From positions 1 to 28,611 of the forward strand of contig CAZVWW010000018.1 of NCBI GenBank assembly GCA_964631265.1: DNA of 28,611 bases, given 5' to 3'. Made by a program: the position numbers and the translations under genes. This stretch comes from CAZVWW01 sp964631265 (GTDB lineage: Bacteria > Thermotogota > Thermotogae > MWEM01). The stretch's first letter is position 1. Every line of letters starts with the position of its first letter. Below, piece by piece: positions 22,307-28,611 of this stretch. The notes beneath the pieces were generated by a model. It was not told the DNA's origin, did no database searches, and saw only the letters and a list, made by a program, of their open reading frames with translations.

Positions 22307-24361
22307 TCAGTTATTGATATCAACGGTTCCCGTTGATGTCTGGCCTTCTCCCGGTACGGTGCTGAACGGATCGGTTTCAGTCTCTTCTGCGGGCTGTGCT
22401 TCTTTCTGTGCATTGACCTGTGCCTCAACCTGCTGGATGATCTCGTCGATATCCGGATAATCAGGTTCCAGAGCCTTCAATTCCTTTAGATACTTGACTT
22501 CTTCCTCGTATTTTCCCCATTTTTCGAGGAGATTCAGTAAGACCTCATATGCCGTTACTCTTCTCTCCTGCGGCAGTTCCTCATCCTGTGCAATCCGCAG
22601 AAGCTGCATCTGCAGTTGGAAAAGCTGGGGTTCAAGCATCTGCCTGTACTGACTGAAGAGTTCTTCATCGTTCATATACTGTGTGTACTGTTGAATCTGG
22701 GTTTGTAGCCACTTCAAGGTTACTTCTGTGTTATCCGGGTCATACTTGTGAAGCATATTGACAACCTGGGATGAGGCTGTATTGTAATCATACAGAATCC
22801 TGAGGCCTGCAATAAGTGTCCCTTGTCTTTCTTCAATCTGATTATCCAATTCATTCAACTGACTTTCAAGGTTCTCTGTTCCGATGCCGGTCTCTTTTAA
22901 GTCAGCCACCGTCTCTTTAAGTTCTATTGCTTCCTCATAAGCGGATTGGCGGTCTTTTAATGGTTTCTTATCTTCCTCTCTCATAGCGTTCTCAAGGCTT
23001 GTCTCAATATCGGCCAGTTCAGCCTCGAGGGTTTCGACTTCCTTGTTGGCAAGGGTTTCACTCGCTGTCTTTGAAAGATCCATGTAATCCTCGATCATCG
23101 TTTTCTGATTCTCAAGGTTGTTTTTGATCTGCTCGTTAACGGAAACATAGAGAGAGATAATCCTTGGATCAACTTCCCGGTCAATCTTTTTCTCGCCGTC
23201 CTCTTCAACGACAATGAACTGATCAATCCAGTCAATAAAGTGCTTAAGTGTCTGAATGTCCGTCTTTTCGCCATCTGCTGTCATTTCCTGGTACTTGTCA
23301 TAGGTGTTGAGAACATCATCGTTAAAGATATAAGTGAATTTATTCTCTTCCTTGTATTGAGCCAGCCACTCATTGTACTCGTCCGTCTTGATTTCGGAAA
23401 CGGCACTCTCATAGGTTTCCTTGTCTGTTTTAAAGTCTTCGAAATTCTCCAGGCTCTTCTTATCCTCGATGTTGAGAAGATGATAACCATATTGTGTCTG
23501 AACGGGTCCTTCAATTGTTCCAACTTCCCCGTTAAAGGCTGCTTCCTCGAATTCCGGAACCATTTCGCCTTTGGATATCCATCCCAGTTCGCCCCCGTCC
23601 TGACTGTTGGACTGGTCCATCGAATAGGCGCTGGCTGCTTCTGTGAATGTCAGCTGCCCTTCTTCTATCTCAGCGAGCACATCACTTGCCGTGGATAAAT
23701 CTTCAACCAGGATATGGGCAACTTTTACCTGATTGCCCTCTTTTAGAAGCTGTTCTTTGTTGTTATCAAAATAAACCTTCACGTCCGCCTCGGTAACGGT
23801 TGCAACGGAATCCTTCACATTGTTTATTTTAATCTGTTGTTCGATATCGGGTCTAATATACTCTTTATACCCCTCAATACTGCCAAACTGATTGATAACC
23901 GCCTGTTTTATCTGATCCGTGTTGATGTTCTGGGAGATAATGGCGTTCAGTTCCTGTTCAATCTGTTCTTCGCTGGGATCTAATCCGTTCTGATCCGCAT
24001 AGTATGCAACGATCTTGTTGTCTACCATGGATTTTGCTGTGTCGAGCCTCACATATGGCGTCTGAAAGAGCTCGTCAAGGTTCATGTTGTACTGCTGATA
24101 CATCTGCTTGACCTGTTCCATCTTCTGTGAGAGCTCATAAGGCATTACCCAGTATTCATGAGCCAGATCCGTCGAATCTTTTGTAATGACGGCAAGCGCC
24201 TCCGAACGATTGGGAACATATTCCTGATCCTGTCCGGACTGATTGGTCTGACCGCCCATTCCCATATAGGACGCTACACCCATCCATACAATCCCCAGCG
24301 TAAATAAAATTGCGATAAACCAAATAATGACTGCTTTCCACTTCATAATGAAATTCCTCAT
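22307..24361 (-). CDS. Membrane-anchored PpiC-type peptidyl-prolyl isomerase (SurA/PpiD/PrsA-like)
   Basis: A 684-residue extracytoplasmic foldase. One N-terminal membrane anchor (about residues 8-30) is followed by a helical SurA-like chaperone domain (about 55-205). A parvulin PpiC domain (about 212-300) follows, with VKVAHILVEDL, the GGELGWISKGEMVPEFEEAA core and VQTQYGYHLLNI. The rest (about 300-660) is helical, rich in Glu and Gln with coiled-coil character, perhaps repeat-like near the C-terminus (LLNLLEKWGKYEEEVKYLKE). The tail is low-complexity. It should help proteins fold after secretion. GGAGG lies 7 bases before the ATG, and an extended -10 promoter lies about 40 bp upstream. The gene is a single unit ended by the shared terminator. 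Confidence 0.9.
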   Translation of the reverse strand: MRNFIMKWKAVIIWFIAILFTLGIVWMGVASYMGMGGQTNQSGQDQEYVPNRSEALAVITKDSTDLAHEYWVMPYELSQKMEQVKQMYQQYNMNLDELFQTPYVRLDTAKSMVDNKIVAYYADQNGLDPSEEQIEQELNAIISQNINTDQIKQAVINQFGSIEGYKEYIRPDIEQQIKINNVKDSVATVTEADVKVYFDNNKEQLLKEGNQVKVAHILVEDLSTASDVLAEIEEGQLTFTEAASAYSMDQSNSQDGGELGWISKGEMVPEFEEAAFNGEVGTIEGPVQTQYGYHLLNIEDKKSLENFEDFKTDKETYESAVSEIKTDEYNEWLAQYKEENKFTYIFNDDVLNTYDKYQEMTADGEKTDIQTLKHFIDWIDQFIVVEEDGEKKIDREVDPRIISLYVSVNEQIKNNLENQKTMIEDYMDLSKTASETLANKEVETLEAELADIETSLENAMREEDKKPLKDRQSAYEEAIELKETVADLKETGIGTENLESQLNELDNQIEERQGTLIAGLRILYDYNTASSQVVNMLHKYDPDNTEVTLKWLQTQIQQYTQYMNDEELFSQYRQMLEPQLFQLQMQLLRIAQDEELPQERRVTAYEVLLNLLEKWGKYEEEVKYLKELKALEPDYPDIDEIIQQVEAQVNAQKEAQPAEETETDPFSTVPGEGQTSTGTVDINN

Positions 24362-24401
24362 CTACATTCCTCCTCAAACTATGCAAAAAACTTTTCTTGG
24401 A

Positions 24402-24410
24402 ATTATATCA
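24402..24410 (-). promoter_or_regulatory. Extended -10 promoter for the PpiC foldase gene
   Basis: The minus strand reads TGATATAAT within TATGATATAATT, the same 12-mer as before the lipoprotein gene. The -35 region is poor (TATGAA at 17 bases). It lies in the 131-bp gap before the foldase gene, with an expected start near 24395. Confidence 0.55.
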
Positions 24411-24492
24411 TACAAAAGGCATGCTTCATAATAGTACCGGCGTAAAACGATTAAATTCCCTCATGCTGACAGGACCATAACGCTAAAATACG

Positions 24493-25518
24493 TTATTTCC
24501 TGTCATCATATGCGTTGGCAACATAGGGATCAAAATGGTTTTTATAGGCGAAATTACCAAAACCGCCTCCTGTATGAAGAAAGAGGACCTTTCTGAACCC
24601 TCTCTTTTTGGATTCTTCCACCATACCCGAGAACGCTTTAGAGGTATAAACCGGGTCAAGCAAAAGCCCGTCTTCACGTAACAGACGAATCGTGTATTCT
24701 ATCCCCTCTTTTGTCGGGATGGCATACCCCTCGCCGACATAATCATCAGTGATCGCGAGTTGTTGTGTGTTGTATTCTTTCTCTATAATGCCTCTTTTTC
24801 GATATTCTTCCAGCAGAGACACAATCTTTTTGGCAAACTCATCCGCCGGTGTCGGGGTGACATTGACGGCAAAAACCTTTGTCCCGGCCTGAAGATACTC
24901 AAGCCCCGCAAGAATCCCGGCAAATGTCCCTCCGCTCCCCATCGCGAGGTAGATCGCATCGAATTGTGAAAGGTCCGTCTGCTCGGCCATCTCAAGAACT
25001 GCGTTAAAATAACCGAGTGAACCGGTATAATTCGATCCACCTTCAGGAATGACATATGTTTTATCAGGCTCCTCTCTTCGGGCCTTATAATCAGCCATTA
25101 TCCGGTCTCTTTCATCGTATTGGGCGGATGTGATCCAGTGAATCTCCGCATCGAGTAACTTGTCAAGAAAGAGATTGCCCTCCACGCTCTCCGGTTCCTT
25201 ACCTCTGAGAAAGAGAACCGGTTTGATCCCGAGACGTCTGGCAACATAGGCGGTTGCCCGGCAGTGATTTGACTGAATCCCGCCACACGTCACAACCTCT
25301 TTAGTTCCTTTCTCCAGTGCTTCTTGAAACAGGAATTCCAATTTTCTGATCTTATTGCCGCTACCAAAAAATTCAGTGAGGTCATCTCTCTTAATCCAAA
25401 ACTCAATTCCACAATCTTCGGAAAAACGATTGATCTTTTCCAGGGGGGTCGGAAGCTCCGCTAGATCATGCTTGATATTTAACCGTTTGACCATATTCAG
25501 GATATTCTCAATCTCCAT
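24493..25518 (-). CDS. PLP-dependent D-cysteine desulfhydrase / ACC deaminase family enzyme
   Basis: A 341-residue fold-type II PLP enzyme. The motif FGSGNKIRKLEF places the PLP-binding lysine at Lys56, and CGGIQSNHCRATA holds the Ser83-Asn84 pair used in this family. Later segments are VIPEGGSNYTGSLGY, AMGSGGTFAGILAGLEY (phosphate-binding glycines) and LHTGGGFGNFAY near the C-terminus. ACC deaminase and D-cysteine desulfhydrase differ by few residues. Most bacterial members outside plant-associated species act on D-cysteine, giving pyruvate, sulfide and ammonia, so I favour that reading. The ATG at 25518 has GGAGGAG before it, better than the start five codons upstream. It follows the aminotransferase across a hairpin. 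Confidence 0.9.
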   Translation of the reverse strand: MEIENILNMVKRLNIKHDLAELPTPLEKINRFSEDCGIEFWIKRDDLTEFFGSGNKIRKLEFLFQEALEKGTKEVVTCGGIQSNHCRATAYVARRLGIKPVLFLRGKEPESVEGNLFLDKLLDAEIHWITSAQYDERDRIMADYKARREEPDKTYVIPEGGSNYTGSLGYFNAVLEMAEQTDLSQFDAIYLAMGSGGTFAGILAGLEYLQAGTKVFAVNVTPTPADEFAKKIVSLLEEYRKRGIIEKEYNTQQLAITDDYVGEGYAIPTKEGIEYTIRLLREDGLLLDPVYTSKAFSGMVEESKKRGFRKVLFLHTGGGFGNFAYKNHFDPYVANAYDDRK

Positions 25519-25538
25519 TCTATCTCCTCCCACAAAAC

Positions 25539-25564
25539 ATGGGCGTTCTAAAATGAACGCCCAT
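25539..25564 (-). repeat. Intercistronic hairpin between aminotransferase and desulfhydrase genes
   Basis: ATGGGCGTTC (25539-25548) is exactly complementary to GAACGCCCAT (25555-25564) around a six-base loop. In the minus-strand transcript it is followed by GTTTTGTG and then the ribosome site of the desulfhydrase gene. The T-run is short, so it may be a weak terminator, an attenuator or an mRNA-stabilising stem. Confidence 0.65.
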
Positions 25565-25591
25565 TAATTTATATTCGATATTGATTGCCAA

Positions 25592-26764
25592 TCAGTTTTC
25601 ATCTTTAAATCTTTTGAGTATTGCCAAGGCTTTTTCAAGTTCTTTTTCTGAAGAGGCATAGGATAATCTCATAAACCAGGGGGCATGAAAAGCACTGCCC
25701 GGTATCAACGCAAGACCGTATTCTTTGATCAGTTCCATTGCCAGTTCATCATCATCCTTATAAACCCTTCCGGTTTCTGCGCCTCCCCCCTCATTCAACC
25801 ACGAGAAATCGATGAAACAATAAAAAGCACCTTTGGGGAAAAAGAAAGGAATGCCGATCTCTTGAAGCCCATTTGTCACGATCTCTCTTCTTTCCCGAAA
25901 ACGCTCCCTCATGTAATCGGTATTAACAGCCAGTGCCTCTAATGCCGCCATTTGAGTAATGGAGTTCACATTTGAAGATAGATGCGACTGCATTTTGACA
26001 ATCTCTTTTGAGACTTCAATTGGTGCCGCACAATAACCGCATCTCCAGCCCGTCATCGCATGTGATTTTGAAAAACCGTTGATGGTGATCACCTTTTTAT
26101 AAGTTGGATCAAGCGACCCGATACTCCTATGTGCCCCATCATAGACGAGATTGGCATAAATCTCATCGGATATAATCCAGAGATCATTTTCCATTGCCAC
26201 CTTCAATATCCCTCTAAGGGTATCTTCCGAATAAACCGCACCGGTTGGGTTATTCGGGGAATTCACAATGACAGCTCTGGTTTTCTCAGTAATCTTTTCC
26301 CTGATATCCTCTTCATATGGCTCAAAACCGTTTTCAGCCAAAGCCGGAACAACAACGGGAACGGCCTTACACATCTTGATTTGCGGAATATAACTGACCC
26401 AATCCGGTGTGAAGACGAGGACCTCATCCTCTTCGTCCGTGACGGCATACAGTGCTTCATATAATGCCTGCTTGCCACCATTGGTTACAACGATCTGAGT
26501 TCCTTTGTAATCCAGATTGTATTGTCTGCCAAGCATATCCGCAACCGCTTCTCTCAATTCCCTTATACCGGCTGCGGATGTATATTTTGTAAAATTATCG
26601 TTCAGGGCTTGCACAGCTGCTTTCTTAACCTGATCCGGGGTGTTGAAATCCGGTTCACCCGCTGTCAGTCTTACAATATCTTTGCCTTCATTCTGTAAAC
26701 TCTGCACCAGTTGCGTGTACTTCAGTGTCACAGAGAATGGAATCTTTGTCAGGGACTCTTTCAA
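25592..26764 (-). CDS. Pyridoxal-phosphate aminotransferase, class I (aspartate aminotransferase type)
   Basis: A 390-residue fold-type I aminotransferase. It has LTAGEPDFNTPD near the N-terminus, VTNGGKQALYEAL for PLP phosphate contacts, and VNSPNNPTGAVY. ISDEIYANLVYDG supplies Asp200 and Tyr203, GFSKSHAMTGWRCGY the Schiff-base Lys233 and Arg241, and a C-terminal FMRLSYASS the arginine that binds the alpha-carboxylate. This is the subgroup I-gamma pattern of AspB-type enzymes of Bacillus and Thermus, which transfer amino groups between aspartate and 2-oxoglutarate, sometimes with broader specificity. The start is TTG at 26764, with GGAG about 9 bases upstream. It follows the anti-sigma-like gene by 27 bp. 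Confidence 0.92.
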   Translation of the reverse strand: MKESLTKIPFSVTLKYTQLVQSLQNEGKDIVRLTAGEPDFNTPDQVKKAAVQALNDNFTKYTSAAGIRELREAVADMLGRQYNLDYKGTQIVVTNGGKQALYEALYAVTDEEDEVLVFTPDWVSYIPQIKMCKAVPVVVPALAENGFEPYEEDIREKITEKTRAVIVNSPNNPTGAVYSEDTLRGILKVAMENDLWIISDEIYANLVYDGAHRSIGSLDPTYKKVITINGFSKSHAMTGWRCGYCAAPIEVSKEIVKMQSHLSSNVNSITQMAALEALAVNTDYMRERFRERREIVTNGLQEIGIPFFFPKGAFYCFIDFSWLNEGGGAETGRVYKDDDELAMELIKEYGLALIPGSAFHAPWFMRLSYASSEKELEKALAILKRFKDEN

Positions 26765-26791
26765 ACCGCTTCACTCCGTTTCAAATATAGT

Positions 26792-27523
26792 TTAATAATT
26801 CATGCTGACACTGTACAGTATCTCGTTGTTATTGTTGACGGGACCGGTATAGACTTTTTCCAGATGTTTATCCACGGGGAGCCCAAACTCATCTGTAAAT
26901 ACCTGCTGCATGTCCTGATACCGTGCACTTTTATCGGCTTCCGTCGGTGTATAAGCTGTCTGATCATTATATCCCGGGAATAGTTCCCGATTGACTTCAG
27001 TCCTTGTTTCGGAGTTCAGAGACGGGCCATTCAACATAATACCAACCGATAGAACCGTTATGGTTAAAGCGGCAGCAACGGCACCCCACGAGAAAACCCT
27101 GTTATTCCAGAAAGATTCCCTTCTTTGATCTCTTTCATTTTCAATATCACAAAGTCTCTCATAAAGATCATTCGCCAGCGAGATTTCTTCATCCTCCGGT
27201 GAATCCTCAGCAATTGTCTCTGCTTTTGAAAGGAAATTCATGTATATCTCCTGCAGTTCCTGTTTTTCAAGGGCTCTTTCTTTTCCAACGCGGTCCACAA
27301 CCTCAATGAATTCCAGATATTCGTTATCAGGTAATCTGCCACTGCATACTTCCTCGATGATATTGACCCTTCTGAACTGTCTAAAACAAGCGCCACAGCT
27401 TGATAGATGTTCTCTTACCATCAGTACAGCCTTTTCTTCTTTCCCTTCATTATAGATGCTCAGAATCTGCTTGGCATGATTAACATCAACACAATCCGGG
27501 ATTAGGGGTTTTGCTTCTCCCAT
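26792..27523 (-). CDS. Zinc-finger anti-sigma-like membrane protein
   Basis: A 243-residue protein with the zinc anti-sigma pattern His39-x3-Cys43-x2-Cys46 in REHLSSCGACFRQF, and Cys11 or His16 upstream as a possible fourth ligand. After a charged helical middle region there is a single membrane span (about residues 144-165), then an extracytoplasmic tail of about 75 residues without a known domain. This topology fits anti-sigma factors that hold an ECF sigma factor in the cytoplasm and sense a signal outside. No sigma-factor gene is adjacent in the window, so the partner is unknown and the role remains inferred. GGAGG precedes the ATG. It lies 72 bp after glyQ, in the place where glyS is normally found. 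Confidence 0.8.
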   Translation of the reverse strand: MGEAKPLIPDCVDVNHAKQILSIYNEGKEEKAVLMVREHLSSCGACFRQFRRVNIIEEVCSGRLPDNEYLEFIEVVDRVGKERALEKQELQEIYMNFLSKAETIAEDSPEDEEISLANDLYERLCDIENERDQRRESFWNNRVFSWGAVAAALTITVLSVGIMLNGPSLNSETRTEVNRELFPGYNDQTAYTPTEADKSARYQDMQQVFTDEFGLPVDKHLEKVYTGPVNNNNEILYSVSMNY

Positions 27524-27595
27524 AATACTCCCTCCGTCTGTTATAAAATTTTTAACTCATGTGTTTTGTGACGCATTAGCATTTTTATTTATTTC

Positions 27596-28465
27596 CTATT
27601 GCGCCTTTTGAGCCGGCGTTTCCTCTTTCCCGGCCTTCAGATATTGCCTGGAACACTTGATCGCCATCTTACGAATCTCTTTGATATAAGACTGCCTTTG
27701 AGAAACACTGATGGCATTCCTGGCATCGAGAAGATTGAAGTAATGCGAACACTTCACAAGCTGATCATAGGCGGCCCTTGGAATATCAAAACCCAGTAGC
27801 CGATAGTATTCGTCTTTGTGTTTTTCAAACAAATCGAACAAAAGTGCCGTATCGGCCAGCTCAAAATTGTATTTGGAATATTCATATTCATTGCGCTGAT
27901 AAAGTTCCCCGTATTTGGTGTTTTCATTCCACTGCAGATCATACACGTTGTCAATCCCCTGGAGATACATGGCAATCCTTTCAATACCATAGGTGATCTC
28001 AAGCGTAACAGGCTTCAGATCGATGCCCGCCACCTGCTGAAAATAGGTGAACTGGGTGATCTCCATGCCGTCAAGCCAGACTTCCCAGCCGACCCCCCAG
28101 GCTCCGAGTGTCGGGGATTCCCAATTATCCTCGATAAATCTGACATCATGTTCCTCCGGTTTAATCGAGAGTGCTTGAAGCGATTCGATATAGATATCCT
28201 GCGACGCCTCCGGGGACGGCTTGATCAAAACCTGATACTGGTAAAACCGCTGCATCCTGTTCGGATTCTCCCCGTAACGACCATCAGTCGGCCTTCTGGA
28301 CGGTTGAACAAACCCGCAACGCCACGGCTTTTCGTCAATCACCTTAAAAAAGGTTGAAGGATGAAACGTTCCGGCCCCCATCTCCATATCATACGGTTGA
28401 TCAATGACACATCCTCTTTGTGACCAGAACTTATTCAGATTCTCTATCATATCCTGTATATACAT
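27596..28465 (-). CDS. glyQ: Glycyl-tRNA synthetase alpha subunit
   Basis: A 289-residue subunit of the alpha2-beta2 glycyl-tRNA synthetase. It bears the class II catalytic core for glycine activation: FWSQRGCVIDQPYDMEMGAG at the start, WRCGFVQPSRRPTDGRYGEN (motif 2 region), then GWEVWLDGMEITQFTYFQQV and LEITYGIERIAMYLQG (motif 3 with the invariant Arg). Length is normal for GlyQ. The start is ATG at 28465 with AAGGAG before it. The beta subunit gene glyS, usually directly downstream, is not found in the window. A plausible promoter lies about 35 bp upstream of the start. Confidence 0.97.
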   Translation of the reverse strand: MYIQDMIENLNKFWSQRGCVIDQPYDMEMGAGTFHPSTFFKVIDEKPWRCGFVQPSRRPTDGRYGENPNRMQRFYQYQVLIKPSPEASQDIYIESLQALSIKPEEHDVRFIEDNWESPTLGAWGVGWEVWLDGMEITQFTYFQQVAGIDLKPVTLEITYGIERIAMYLQGIDNVYDLQWNENTKYGELYQRNEYEYSKYNFELADTALLFDLFEKHKDEYYRLLGFDIPRAAYDQLVKCSHYFNLLDARNAISVSQRQSYIKEIRKMAIKCSRQYLKAGKEETPAQKAQ

Positions 28466-28497
28466 TTTTAAAGACTCCTTTTCATGGTTTCCATGCT

Positions 28498-28527
28498 ATT
28501 CTACCATACACCAGCTCAACGACTCAA
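28498..28527 (-). promoter_or_regulatory. Probable promoter of glyQ
   Basis: On the minus strand a -35-like TTGAGT (28522-28527) is followed after 18 bases by TAGAAT (28498-28503), which has a TG two bases before it. The spacing to the glyQ ATG (28465) is reasonable. The 146-bp stretch from here to the window edge otherwise holds only the palindrome described separately. Confidence 0.45.
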
Positions 28528-28565
28528 ACGACTTTAAAAAGCGTGGGGTTTGGGCAGAAATCAGG

Positions 28566-28611
28566 GGGACAGGTCCATTGATTATGAATTCGTAATCAAT
28601 GGACCTGTCCC
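28566..28611. repeat. REP-like perfect palindrome, cut by window edge
   Basis: GGGACAGGTCCATTGATTA (28566-28584) is the exact reverse complement of 28593-28611. The eight-base centre itself contains GAATTC, so almost the whole 46 bases is self-complementary. Two more G residues precede the left arm and would be matched if CC follows beyond the edge. A 19-bp perfect stem beginning GGGACAGG resembles the palindromes that accompany REP-associated tyrosine transposases. No transposase is visible in the window, and other copies cannot be checked here. Confidence 0.7.

Noticed and set aside
1..28611. CRISPR array, prophage or insertion-sequence remnants
   Set aside because: No spaced direct repeats, integrase, transposase or phage genes were seen; only one REP-like palindrome at the right edge hints at a mobile element.

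Overview
This window comes from the chromosome of an anaerobe-type bacterium of moderate GC (about 45% by eye). It is gene-dense: every protein gene lies on the minus strand, and one tRNA is the only plus-strand gene. Gene starts carry strong GGAGG-type Shine-Dalgarno sites and several are TTG. The lineage cannot be fixed from one window. SpoVS, a BMP nucleoside-binding protein with a plain (non-lipoprotein) signal peptide, an RND/MMPL-type exporter, a PpiC/SurA-like foldase and a TGS-uridine kinase fusion together fit Thermotogota (a Kosmotoga/Mesotoga-like mesophile is my best guess). Spirochaetes or Halanaerobia are alternatives. No phage, insertion sequence, CRISPR array or clear pseudogene is visible, and no gene-free stretch exceeds 300 bases.

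Layout, read in the direction of transcription (high to low coordinates). At the right edge a 19-bp perfect palindrome (REP-like, cut by the window end) precedes glyQ. Next come an orphan zinc anti-sigma-like membrane protein, an aspartate-type aminotransferase, an intercistronic hairpin, a D-cysteine desulfhydrase/ACC-deaminase-family PLP enzyme, and a membrane-anchored PpiC foldase with its own extended -10 promoter. A bidirectional terminator separates that gene from tRNA-Gln(TTG), which has a near-consensus promoter of its own on the plus strand.

From 22063 down to 8156, thirteen genes are packed with gaps of 0-23 bp or small overlaps, and probably form one long transcription unit: uridine kinase-like protein, CsoR-family repressor, S41 protease, two membrane-associated unknowns, RND/MMPL exporter, pullulanase, ruvA, glmU, prs, L25 (ctc), pth and a McsA-like zinc/UVR protein. 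The glmU-prs-ctc-pth core is a widespread bacterial arrangement linking cell-wall precursor supply, PRPP and translation. The upstream half is an envelope module (protease plus exporter plus small membrane proteins).

Below 8156 is a lipoprotein with its own promoter, then spoVS, a small unknown protein and a DUF3307 membrane protein. A second extended -10 promoter then leads to a large membrane protein of unknown function and a complete BMP-type nucleoside ABC importer: binding protein, double-domain ATPase and two permeases, the last running off the left edge. Two tandem hairpins sit between the binding-protein gene and the ATPase gene, where they would be expected to set their relative expression.

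The most interesting points are an apparent ATT start codon for the McsA-like gene, the tandem hairpins in the importer operon, a CsoR-family regulator with Cys-Tyr-Cys in place of Cys-His-Cys, glyQ without an adjacent glyS, and the edge palindrome.
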